Assembly: GCA_028874915.1 (NCBI GenBank)
Contig: JAPPHA010000099.1
Location: forward strand, 1 to 46,321
DNA from: Paracoccaceae bacterium
Lineage (GTDB): Bacteria > Pseudomonadota > Alphaproteobacteria > Rhodobacterales > Rhodobacteraceae
Direction of reading: 5' to 3'
DNA length: 46,321 bases
Part shown: positions 1 through 7,650 of the stretch, one piece after another
Numbering within the stretch: position 1 is the first letter of the stretch
Layout: each line of letters starts with the position of its first letter
Program-made: the position numbers and the translations under genes
Notes under the pieces: generated by a model
What the model was told of the DNA's origin: nothing
Databases searched by the model: none
What the model saw: the letters and a program-made list of their open reading frames with translations, nothing else

Positions 1-303
1 GCGGTGCCACCCTCCTCGGCGCCGCGCCCGGACTCAGGGACGGGCGGCGGTCCCGTCGGCCATCGCGGCATCGCGGGACGAGGCGAGCCGTAAGACCCTG
101 TAACGACGGGTGTATCCGCCAATTCACGCGAGGACGGGCGCCAGCCGGGCGTGCATCAACGATGCGCCGGGAATTTCACTGAGCCGCCAACATTCCTTGA
201 CGAATGTCCGCTCCGAGCCGCTCGAGGCCCGGATCGGGCGTCGATAAGTGAGCGGGATTAGCAACGGCGCGATACGGACGTAGACCTCATTCGGTTGCTT
301 TGA
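1..303. other. Non-coding start of window
   Basis: No open frame with recognisable protein similarity was seen on either strand. The stretch is GC-rich and ends just before the start of the toxin relic. It may contain the promoter of that relic, but I could not pick out convincing -35/-10 boxes. Confidence 0.4.
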
Positions 304-480
304 ATGTCTTGGGAAGTCGAGTACACGAACAAGCTCGTGGACTGGTGGGCAGGCCTCTTGGAGAGTGAACGGAAGGATATCGCCGCCACGGTCGAATTGC
401 TAACAGAACTAGGACCCGGACATCAATTTCCGATTTCTTCTGGCGTAGAGGTGTCTGGCCACGGCTATCGGCACACGTAA
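304..480 (+). pseudogene. Truncated HigB/RelE-like toxin (DUF891/Gp49 type)
   Basis: An ATG-started frame of 58 codons begins MSWEVEYTNKLVDWW and continues SERKDIAATVELLTELGPG. This is the typical N-terminal half of phage-derived Gp49-like/HigB toxins: a W-EVE strand, a WW turn, a helix with DIAA-VELL and the LGPG loop. These toxins are usually 110-125 residues, so half is missing. After the SGHGYRH region, where full-length relatives read roughly S-R-H-G-H-x-R-E-L-R, the frame hits TAA at 478-480. An out-of-frame continuation (IRLDQGLY) suggests a small frameshift. An antitoxin relic follows directly, in the expected toxin-first order. Sequence similarity is judged by eye. The truncated protein would lack the C-terminal catalytic strands and should be inactive. 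Confidence 0.6.
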
Positions 481-528
481 TTCGACTTGACCAAGGATTG
501 TACGCCAAATCGCTGTGCGTGTGTCGGT

Positions 529-741
529 GCCCGAAAGGATGAACTTCGTGCAGCCGCGCCGCTGTACGAGTTGCGGCGGGCGCAGTCTATGATCCGACGG
601 GCCGTCGGTGTCGCCTCGAACGTCAACCAGCCGGGGGTTTCCAAGCTGGAGCGGCGCAAAGACTTTTGTGTCTCCAATCATCGTTCCTACATCGAAGCCT
701 TGGGTAGACGGCTGAACGTCGTTGTTGAGTTTCCCGGGGAA
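529..741 (+). pseudogene. Decayed HigA-like XRE antitoxin
   Basis: An open frame starting upstream (487) contains a recognisable antitoxin core: ARKDELRAAAPLYELRRAQ, then NQPGVSKLERRKDFCVSN, then SYIEALGRRLNVVVEFPGE. This is the HigA/XRE pattern, in which the Q-P-x-V-S-K-L-E-R recognition helix is followed by the R-x-Y-I-E-A-x-G-G-x-L dimer segment. The stretch between LYELRRAQ and NQPG, which should hold the first two helices of the helix-turn-helix, reads as unrelated residues (SMIRRAVGVASNV). This suggests local frameshift or substitution decay. No proper start codon or ribosome site fits the conserved part. It lies 50 bp downstream of the toxin relic in the same direction, so both are remnants of one toxin-antitoxin operon. 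Confidence 0.6.
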
Positions 742-1206
742 ATGTCACCATTGCTTAGTTCTTCGCGGCCGGAAACGAAGCATCCGCAACGAGACGAAGC
801 TGAATTTTGCCGTCTTGGACTATGGTCGGGTGATCTGTCACTGGCAGTGATGAGGGTTCGCGCGTAGCTGCCACGTATTCCCGGAAGCCCTCGGGGCATC
901 GAGCCACAGTCGTTGACTTGATGCAGCCGGGGCCGACGGGTCACCGGCGTGGCGTGCCATGACGTCGGACATGGCGACTCCAACCGTGGCGAAGCACGAC
1001 ACGAGCGGCGTACGTCGGCGCGAGCCGCAGCAACGAGGTATCGGTCCCAATCCGCAAATTTGCGCGGGCCTGGTTGGCGCGTTTCCCGCGACGGCTCCGA
1101 CTCCAGCGCGTCAATCAGGATGACTGGGACCGGCATGTTTTCAAAAGATAGCTCAAGAGGCCGGGTAGAGAGCGACGTCCGCATCATCGGGAATTCCAAA
1201 CAAGAT
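742..1206. other. Non-coding gap
   Basis: About 460 bp between the antitoxin relic and the LysR stop codon. Open frames exist on both strands but none has a recognisable motif. I see no repeat, tRNA or clear terminator. Confidence 0.4.
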
Positions 1207-2085
1207 CTAGGCTCCAAGTGCCCGGATCACGGACCGAACAACGGGGCTGCGCGCAAGTCTCTTGGGATAGGCGACCCGGTAGCCATGCGTCATGGGAATG
1301 GGTGGCTCATCAAGCTGTATGACCCGGCCTGAAGACAAGTCACACTCGGCGATCGTCTGTGGAATGAGGGCAACGCCACAGCCATTCCGTGCGAAATTCA
1401 GCGCGGTGCTGCTGGATTGGACCCGCAAGCCGGAATTCTGGTTTACGATCCGATTGCCCGCCAGGAATCGGTTCCAGTTCGGCGAGGTGGAATAGGCCTG
1501 GCCCCAGTCCGTGTGGATCAGTCGGTGATCGTCGACATTCCCGGGAACACGACCGTGGAGGGCAACAAATTCCGGCGACGCCACCGCGACCAGAGTGTCC
1601 GAAAACAGAGCGTCGACCTGGTAGTCTCCGTAGAGATCATGTCCGTAGAAGATGCGTATGTCGATCGAGTCCTGCACGAAATCGATGGGGTCATCGTCAA
1701 TGCGAATATCCAGCGGCAGGCCTAGGTCGGACAGGTCCAGCACGGACAGTCTGGAGGCAAGCCAGGTCTCGGCGACGGATTGCGGCGCACTCAGGACCAG
1801 GCGATTTCGATGCGGCGTTCGCAGCATCTGGCTGGAAAGCTCCTCGATGGTGACCATGGCGTCGCCGAGCGACGGATAGGCGGTCAGGCCCGCATCGGTG
1901 AGTGCGATGCGATTGCCCTGCCTGACAAAGAGGGTCGTGCCCCAGAACTCTTCAAGCAACCGGACCTGCTGGCTGATCGCGGCCGGGCTCACGCCGAATT
2001 CGCGCGCGGCGTTTGCAAAGGATCCCGTCCGGGCGGCGGCCTCGAAGGCCCGAAGCGCGTTGAGGGGTGCCGTTCTCTTGATCAT
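1207..2085 (-). CDS. LysR-family transcriptional regulator (GcvA-like)
   Basis: The 292-residue product has the usual LysR length. Residues 1-65 form the winged helix-turn-helix, with LNALRAFEAAARTGSFANAAREFGVSPAAISQQ followed by LFVRQGNRIALTDAG. The rest is the periplasmic-binding-protein-like effector domain. The N-terminal LNALRAFEAAAR wording is typical of the GcvA subgroup, though the effector cannot be read from sequence. The gene is divergent from the oxygenase/DddP-like operon, with about 100 bp between the starts. In this family that arrangement usually means the regulator controls both itself and the divergent operon. A short palindrome in the gap is listed separately. The inducer could be the substrate or product of the neighbouring enzymes; this is inference. 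Confidence 0.9.
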   Translation of the reverse strand: MIKRTAPLNALRAFEAAARTGSFANAAREFGVSPAAISQQVRLLEEFWGTTLFVRQGNRIALTDAGLTAYPSLGDAMVTIEELSSQMLRTPHRNRLVLSAPQSVAETWLASRLSVLDLSDLGLPLDIRIDDDPIDFVQDSIDIRIFYGHDLYGDYQVDALFSDTLVAVASPEFVALHGRVPGNVDDHRLIHTDWGQAYSTSPNWNRFLAGNRIVNQNSGLRVQSSSTALNFARNGCGVALIPQTIAECDLSSGRVIQLDEPPIPMTHGYRVAYPKRLARSPVVRSVIRALGA

Positions 2086-2096
2086 GCCGAGCTCGA

Positions 2097-2107
2097 TAGA
2101 ATTTCTA
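2097..2107. promoter_or_regulatory. Candidate LysR operator palindrome
   Basis: TAGAATTTCTA is a perfect odd palindrome with 5-bp arms. It lies between the divergent LysR gene and the oxygenase gene, 12 bp upstream of the LysR start. AT-rich interrupted palindromes of this kind are typical LysR binding sites. The exact T-N11-A spacing is not met, so the call is tentative. Confidence 0.3.
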
Positions 2108-2186
2108 ATGGGTCACAACAAAAAAACATATTGATGAGACGGGTGCCTGGCAACACAATTGATCAGGAAGAATCGGGAGGCCGATG

Positions 2187-2972
2187 ATGAAAGACACGAT
2201 TGATCTGGACCGGTATCCGCTCGACCAGCCCGGGACAGCCGCGTGGTCTGCCATGGTTTCCGAATGCAGGACCAGGCTGGCCGACGAAGGGCTGTTCAAT
2301 CTGCCCGGATTCCTGCGGGACGATGTCCTCGCGCTTGCGGTTGACGAGCTGAGGCCCATCCTGGCAACGTCTTCCTTCTGCCATTCGCGCCGCCACAACA
2401 TCTATTTCAGGAAGTCGATCGAGGGTCTGGATGCCTCTCATCCCGCCCTGCAGACATTCGAAACCTCCAACCGGGTGATCTGCGCTGACCAGATGGGGCG
2501 GGCGGTGGTCATTCAGCTATACGAGTGGCAGCCTTTCGTGACCTTTCTTGCTGCGGTCATGGGCAAGCCGGAACTCTACATCATGGCCGATCCGCTCGCG
2601 CGGGTGAATGTCATGAGCTATTCCGGAGGACAGGCGCTCAACTGGCATTTCGACCGGTCCGAATTCACGACCACGCTGCTCTTGCAGGCCGCTGCCGAGG
2701 GGGGCGAATTCGAGTATGACAAGGATCTTCGCAGCGACACCGATCCGAACTATTCCGCCGTGGCGGACCTTCTCGAAGGCCGGAAGACGCCCATGCGAAC
2801 GCAACTCGATCCCGGAACGTTGAACATTTTCAAGGGCAAGAATACAGCGCATCGTGTTACGGCTGTGCGTGGCGACCGCGACCGTATCATTGCCGTGTTT
2901 TCCTATTACGAGCGTCCCGGCGTTGCGTTTTCGGACGCGGAACGCATCGGTTTCTACGGACGGGCATCATGA
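2187..2972 (+). CDS. Fe(II)/2-oxoglutarate-dependent oxygenase (HalD/ArpA-like family)
   Basis: This 261-residue enzyme has the double-stranded beta-helix iron site. HFD at 154-156 supplies the first His and the carboxylate, H222 is the distal His (in NTAHRV) and R233 (DRIIAVFSY) is placed to bind 2-oxoglutarate. Overall wording, including the RHNIYFRKS and LARVNVMSYSGGQALNWHFD blocks, resembles the HalD/BesD/ArpA family. Halogenating members have Gly in place of the metal-binding Asp. Here Asp is present, so hydroxylation or oxidative cleavage is expected rather than halogenation. Two ATGs are adjacent (2184 and 2187). GGGAGG at 2175-2180 is spaced better for the second. The stop overlaps the next gene's start (ATGA), so the two are translationally coupled. 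The substrate is unknown. Confidence 0.85.
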   Translation: MKDTIDLDRYPLDQPGTAAWSAMVSECRTRLADEGLFNLPGFLRDDVLALAVDELRPILATSSFCHSRRHNIYFRKSIEGLDASHPALQTFETSNRVICADQMGRAVVIQLYEWQPFVTFLAAVMGKPELYIMADPLARVNVMSYSGGQALNWHFDRSEFTTTLLLQAAAEGGEFEYDKDLRSDTDPNYSAVADLLEGRKTPMRTQLDPGTLNIFKGKNTAHRVTAVRGDRDRIIAVFSYYERPGVAFSDAERIGFYGRAS

Positions 2973-4219
2973 ACGAGAGGACGCCTTTCAAGGATGCGCG
3001 CAAGCTGACCTATCTGAACGCGGAAGGCGCGGACAAACCCTTGAAAAGCCCGGTCAGGGCCGATGTCCTGGATCGTGCCAGGCGATACCGGCTCCAGCGG
3101 TTGCGTGACCAGTTGACGGAGGCCGACTGCAGCGCATTGCTGCTCTACGATCCCTGCAACATCCGATATGCGTTCGACTGCTCCAACATGCAGGTCTGGA
3201 CCCTGCACAACCCGATGCGCTACGCGCTGATCCTGACCGGCGGTCCGTCCATCATGTTCGAGTTCAGGGGGTGCCTGCACCGGAGCGAGGGACTTCCGGG
3301 AATTGACGAAGTCCGGGTCGCGAAGACGTGGACGTTCATGTCGTCCGGCGACAAGGTCGAGGTGGCAACAGAATTCTGGGCAAATGAAATCGCCGATCTT
3401 GTCCACGAGTACGGTGGAGGCAACAAAAGGATCGCCTGCGACAAACTTGATGGTGCGGGCGTCCACGCGCTTTGCGAACGCGGCCTCACCTGCGTAGAAG
3501 GCACGCAATTGACCGAGATCGCCCGCTCCATCAAGTCCGTCGACGAAATCACCCTTATGCGCTGGACGATCCGCACATGTGAGGCCGGAATGTCGCGCAT
3601 CTATGAACATTCCATCCCCGGTGTGACTGAACGCGAACTCTGGGCGCATCTGCATTTCGAGAATGCCCGTTCCGGTGGCGATTGGCTGGAAACCAAGCTG
3701 CTCACCTGCGGCCCCAACACCAATCCCTGGTATCAGGAATGTTCGGACCGCATATGCCGGAGCGGGGAGTTGATCTCGTTCGATACGGACATGATCGGGC
3801 CCTACGGGTATTGCGCCGATCTGTCACGGTCATGGACCTGCGGCTATACGCCTTTCAATGAAAGGCAGAAGCGTCTCTATGACACCGCACTGTCCCAGAC
3901 TTATCACAATCTGGAGTTGATAAGACCCGGAGTCAGTTTCAGGGAGTTCAATGACAGGAGCTGGCGTATCCCCGACGCGCACATCCCTTATCGGTACTCG
4001 CTAGCCTTGCACGGTGTTGGCATGGCCGATGAATGGCCGGCGGTACCGCTGCATGTCGACTGGTCCGACCTGGCGATGTCAGGGAGATTTGAGCCTGGCA
4101 TGGTTCTCTGCGTTGAAAGCCTGATCGCCGAGTCTGGTTCCGAGAGCGTCAAGTTGGAGACACAGGTCTTGGTAACGCAGACCGGCTGCGAGCGCCTCGA
4201 CAGTTTTCCTCTGGGATAG
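2969..4219 (+). CDS. DddP-like DMSP lyase (M24 peptidase fold)
   Basis: This 416-residue protein has the M24 (aminopeptidase P/creatinase) two-domain layout but matches the DMSP lyase DddP by eye: NIRYAFDCSNMQVWTLHNP near residue 65, SGGDWLETKLLTCGPNTNPW, and LHGVGMADEWP. From memory, DddP binds metal with D295, D297, D307, H371, E406 and E421 and uses D377 and Y366 in catalysis. The equivalents here are D272, D274, D284, H348, E383 and E397, plus D354 and Y343, with matching spacing. DddP cleaves dimethylsulfoniopropionate to dimethyl sulfide and acrylate. The gene overlaps the oxygenase stop by four bases and sits under a divergent LysR regulator. No acrylate-handling gene is adjacent. A paralogue acting on a related sulfonium or betaine substrate, or a true M24 hydrolase, remains possible. 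Confidence 0.72.
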   Translation: MNERTPFKDARKLTYLNAEGADKPLKSPVRADVLDRARRYRLQRLRDQLTEADCSALLLYDPCNIRYAFDCSNMQVWTLHNPMRYALILTGGPSIMFEFRGCLHRSEGLPGIDEVRVAKTWTFMSSGDKVEVATEFWANEIADLVHEYGGGNKRIACDKLDGAGVHALCERGLTCVEGTQLTEIARSIKSVDEITLMRWTIRTCEAGMSRIYEHSIPGVTERELWAHLHFENARSGGDWLETKLLTCGPNTNPWYQECSDRICRSGELISFDTDMIGPYGYCADLSRSWTCGYTPFNERQKRLYDTALSQTYHNLELIRPGVSFREFNDRSWRIPDAHIPYRYSLALHGVGMADEWPAVPLHVDWSDLAMSGRFEPGMVLCVESLIAESGSESVKLETQVLVTQTGCERLDSFPLG

Positions 4220-4804
4220 ACGTTCCGACAGAGGACGAATGCAGCGCTATGGCTCGACGATCGCATCGTGTCTTGGGCGCCTTGTGGATGTGCATGACGT
4301 TGTCGTGGCAAGGCAACGGCGCCGGCCGACAACATTGTGCCCTTGCAGACATTCCGGCGAGAGCGCAGCCACAAGGGCACCCGAGCCGAAACAACAGAAG
4401 CGTACAGACAGACAAGGGTCCAAGGCCAACGTTGTGCTCATACCCGGAGGTCCGGCGATCAATTCCGGGAGGCCTTCCGAATATTGTGTTTCGGAGATTC
4501 CAGCAGTGCTGCCGTCAAACCAGCCTTTCTTGAGTTGCCGCAACATGAAACCGACAGCAACACAGGATTCGCACCCACCAGAGGGAAGCGCCCGGCCGCG
4601 GCGGACTGAGGCTCGAATCAGGTGGTGCCGGTTTCGCGCCGCCATTCGTCCGAATATTTGCCTTTTCCCGGTCAGGAGAACGCGATCGCGCCCAGCTTGA
4701 TGCCCAGGACGAAATTCATGTGCGCGGCATGCCTGCCGCGTGAAAGGCCGGCTCTCGGTGCAAAGGCCTTCACGTGGAAGCGCCCGCAGTCGAAAAAATG
4801 CCGG
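4220..4804. other. Non-coding gap
   Basis: About 585 bp between the convergent DddP-like and carbonic anhydrase genes. Several open frames cross it on both strands but none shows a family motif, a credible start or a ribosome site. I see no strong terminator hairpin or repeat. Confidence 0.4.
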
Positions 4805-5455
4805 CTAGAGTTCGGAGAACTCCCCGGTCGTTCGGTCGTACGCCCAGATCGAACCGGGGCCTATGTCATGCCACAGCCCGTGCAGGGTCAATTCACCCGC
4901 CTCGGCCGCATTGCGTACGAACGGGAAGGTCGTCAGGTTCTCGAGCGAAGTGACGACCGCTTCACGTTCCAACGCCATCTGGCGTCGGTGCGCATCACGA
5001 ATGGTGGCAACCCGGTCATGGGCCGGGCGAAGCATGTCCAGCCACGGGCCCACAAACCGGTAATCGCGCGCGAGGGTGGAATCCGGATTGGAACACATGT
5101 CGATGCAGCCCCGGACTCCGCCGCAGTCGGAATGGCCAAGGACGAGGATGTGGGAGACCCGGAGTGCTCGCACGGCGTACTCCACGGCCGCCGGCGTGCC
5201 GAGACGGCCTCCGTTCGGATCGTAAGGCGGGACAAGCGCGGCGATATTCCTGTGAATGAAGAACTCGCCCGGGTCCGTGGCGAACATGGTTGTCGCATGA
5301 ACGCGGCTGTCGCAGCACGATATTACCATTGTACGAGGATGCTGGCCGTGAACAGCCAGTGTTTCGTAAAGTTCCCGGTTCCGCCCGAATCCCGTCGCCT
5401 TCCATTCCCTGAAACGCTGCGTCAGGAACTGCGGGAGTGGCTTGATGATGTCCAA
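4805..5455 (-). CDS. Beta-class carbonic anhydrase
   Basis: The 216-residue product catalyses reversible hydration of CO2 to bicarbonate. The beta-class zinc site is complete: C47 with the D49/R51 dyad in SCCDSR, then H108 and C111 in LGHSDCGG. Length and the N-terminal helix (PQFLTQRFREWKATGFGRNRELYETLAVHGQHP) fit cytoplasmic beta enzymes. It lies 113 bp downstream of tctA in the same direction, so it could be read through from the transporter operon. A function in supplying bicarbonate for carboxylation or in pH balance is general family knowledge. The link to tricarboxylate uptake is only positional. Confidence 0.93.
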   Translation of the reverse strand: MDIIKPLPQFLTQRFREWKATGFGRNRELYETLAVHGQHPRTMVISCCDSRVHATTMFATDPGEFFIHRNIAALVPPYDPNGGRLGTPAAVEYAVRALRVSHILVLGHSDCGGVRGCIDMCSNPDSTLARDYRFVGPWLDMLRPAHDRVATIRDAHRRQMALEREAVVTSLENLTTFPFVRNAAEAGELTLHGLWHDIGPGSIWAYDRTTGEFSEL

Positions 5456-5568
5456 ATCGCTTCTCCCGTCAGGTCAACCGCGCCACGCGTCGCTCCATGC
5501 CCGCCTGAGGGATCCGCCAATCTTCCCTTCAACCCTTCAGGAAACGCCCGTCCCTGATGCAGGCGGCG

Positions 5569-7089
5569 TCAGTCTCCGTCCGCGATGCCTTCCGCACGCG
5601 CCCTGGCGCGGCGGGCCCGGTAGCTTGGCAGGATCACCAGGATGACGGCGAGCACGAGAAGGGCGAGGGTCATCGGTCGTTCCACGATAAAGGCCACGCC
5701 GTCATAGAGCTGCATGGAGCGCGAAAAGTTGTCTTCGAGCATGGAGCCGAGGATGAAGCCGATCAGCGCGGGTGCCAGGGGGTAGTCCGCAAACCGGAGT
5801 ATCGTTGCCACGATCCCCATTCCCGTCAGCAACAGCAATTCGGTTGCATTATTCTGGCCAATGTACGCGCCCATGAGGGTAAAGAAGAGTATGAACGGGA
5901 TCAGGTAGTTACGCGGCACAGCAAGAATCTTCGCGATATACGGGATGAGCGGCAAGTTCAGGATCAGGAGGATCAGATTGCCGATGTACATCGAAATGAT
6001 CACGGCCCAGAAGATGGAAGGATTATCGACCATCAACCGGGGGCCCGGCGACACATTGAGGGCAATCAGGGCACCGAGAAGAATGGCCGTCGTCCCTGAT
6101 CCCGGAATCCCGAGGGTGAGGAGCGGAACGAAGGATCCCGTGCACGCCGCGTTGTTCGCGCATTCGGGCGCGGCCAGCCCCTTGATGGACCCCTTGCCGA
6201 ACTCGGCCTGTTCGTCCTTCCTGGCAATGTTGCGTTCAACCGCATAGCCCAGGAAAGACGCGATCGTGGCGCCGGCACCGGGCAGTACACCGATAAGGAA
6301 TCCCTGGATCGACTGTCGCCCGATGACCGGCGTGATCGACCAGGCTTCGGATTTCGTTATTCTGAGTTCCTTGATCTCGCTCGATTTCCCGTCCTTACCT
6401 CCGGAACGACCCGGATCAAGAACGAGAAAGAGCGCCTCCGGCATCGCGAACATGGCCATTGCCAGCGTGATGAAGCCAAATCCGGACTGGAGGTCCTGGA
6501 TTCCCATGGTGAAACGGGGAAGGTTGAATAGTGCTCCCTCACCGACCGTCGCCATTATCAGTCCGAGAATCGTCATCATCAGGGCCTTGCCGACCTGCCC
6601 TGAACCCGCAAATGCCGCAATCGCCGAAAGGCCCACGACCATCAAGGCAAAGTACTCGGCCGAGTGAAACAACAGCGCGACCGTCGCGAGGGCGGGCGCG
6701 AAGACCATCAAGAGAATCGCTCCGATCGATCCACCGGCGAACGATGCGATAGCGGCCACGGTCAAGGCCTTTCCGGCCTTTCCGGCACGCGCGAGAGGAT
6801 AACCGTCGAAGCTGGATGCGACCGTCGAGGCGACGCCGGGCGCATTGATCAGGATCGAGGAGGTGGAACCCCCGAAAATCGCGCCATAATAGACCCCTGC
6901 AAGCAGAATCAACGCTGCCGACGGATCGCCGATGCTTATGGCCACGGGAATCATGATCGAGATGATCGACATAGGGCCGAGACCGGGGAGCATGCCGATG
7001 AACGTGCCGATCAGGCAGCCGCCGACGACCATCAGAATATTGGTAATCGAAAACGCAGTTCCGAGGCCGATCAGGATTCCTTCAAGCAT
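5569..7089 (-). CDS. tctA: Tripartite tricarboxylate transporter, large membrane subunit TctA
   Basis: The 506-residue, very hydrophobic protein has the TctA pattern of about a dozen membrane segments. It includes the early conserved loop GCLIGTFIGMLPGLGPM, the GGSTSSILINAPG block and the later LGIPGSGTTAILLGAL block. TctA forms the ion-coupled translocation channel of the TTT family and takes substrate from the periplasmic TctC. The length is normal. It is last in tctC-tctB-tctA. Its start is 12 bp downstream of the tctB stop, and a TAGGAG ribosome site precedes the ATG. Citrate and related carboxylates are the classic cargo, but TTT systems are diverse and the substrate cannot be fixed here. 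Confidence 0.95.
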   Translation of the reverse strand: MLEGILIGLGTAFSITNILMVVGGCLIGTFIGMLPGLGPMSIISIMIPVAISIGDPSAALILLAGVYYGAIFGGSTSSILINAPGVASTVASSFDGYPLARAGKAGKALTVAAIASFAGGSIGAILLMVFAPALATVALLFHSAEYFALMVVGLSAIAAFAGSGQVGKALMMTILGLIMATVGEGALFNLPRFTMGIQDLQSGFGFITLAMAMFAMPEALFLVLDPGRSGGKDGKSSEIKELRITKSEAWSITPVIGRQSIQGFLIGVLPGAGATIASFLGYAVERNIARKDEQAEFGKGSIKGLAAPECANNAACTGSFVPLLTLGIPGSGTTAILLGALIALNVSPGPRLMVDNPSIFWAVIISMYIGNLILLILNLPLIPYIAKILAVPRNYLIPFILFFTLMGAYIGQNNATELLLLTGMGIVATILRFADYPLAPALIGFILGSMLEDNFSRSMQLYDGVAFIVERPMTLALLVLAVILVILPSYRARRARARAEGIADGD

Positions 7090-7101
7090 TTCGACGGGCT
7101 C

Positions 7102-7587
7102 CTACATCACGAATGCGGGAAACGGCCGCATGAAAATGCCGAGGACCACGTCAACCAGATACCAGACGACGCCACTCGCGACGAGCGCGACAGCACACAT
7201 CAGGAACCATCGGCGTTCTCCGAGCACCGCCGAACCGCACACGAGAAACAGCGTGGTCGACACGAGGAAACCGGCAGGCCGCAGGGCGAATGCATAAATG
7301 ACCATGAGTGCCAGAAGCATAAGCGCCTGACCCAGCTTGTACTCCGTGAGTTTCCGATAGTTGATTTCCGCGACCTCTGCCGTGTGATTGGACTTCTCGA
7401 TGCCGAGAACGATCGTGAGTCCCGCCAGGACCCCCATCACGCTCAGGACCTTGGGAAAAGTACTCGGCCAGATCGGGTTTCGTTGCATGAACGGCGGGAG
7501 GCCCTGATCCATGGTGAAGAAAGCGGCATATCCATAAACCAGGCAGATCAGGAGAAATACCAGCGCGATATAACGGTCAAGTGTCAT
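7102..7587 (-). CDS. tctB: Tripartite tricarboxylate transporter, small membrane subunit TctB
   Basis: This 161-residue protein has four predicted membrane segments: one at the N-terminus (YIALVFLLICLVYGYAAFF), one after PKVLSVMGVLAGL, one around GQALMLLALMVIYAFAL and a C-terminal pair. TctB proteins are poorly conserved in sequence, so identification rests on size, topology and position between tctC and tctA. The ATG at 7587 is preferred over an upstream TTG because GGGAGAGG lies directly upstream of it. A 30-bp perfect palindrome lies between the tctC stop and this start. Confidence 0.88.
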   Translation of the reverse strand: MTLDRYIALVFLLICLVYGYAAFFTMDQGLPPFMQRNPIWPSTFPKVLSVMGVLAGLTIVLGIEKSNHTAEVAEINYRKLTEYKLGQALMLLALMVIYAFALRPAGFLVSTTLFLVCGSAVLGERRWFLMCAVALVASGVVWYLVDVVLGIFMRPFPAFVM

Positions 7588-7606
7588 CTGCCTCTCCCGC
7601 AATTGC

Positions 7607-7636
7607 GGAGCAAGCCCGGGTACCCGGGCTTGCTCC
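7607..7636 (-). terminator. 30-bp perfect palindrome in tctC-tctB gap
   Basis: Two 15-base arms (GGAGCAAGCCCGGGT and its exact reverse complement) abut without a spacer, beginning 15 bp after the tctC stop and ending 20 bp before the tctB start. No T-run follows on either strand. This fits a partial terminator or an mRNA-stabilising hairpin that lets the binding protein be made in excess over the membrane subunits, a common arrangement in binding-protein-dependent transporters. The functional reading is inference. Confidence 0.7.
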
Positions 7637-7650
7637 AGGACGGACCGGGC

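Noticed and set aside
2187-2972. Radical halogenase function for the HalD/ArpA-like enzyme
   Set aside because: The iron-binding carboxylate Asp is present (HFD). Halogenases of this family have Gly there to make room for halide.
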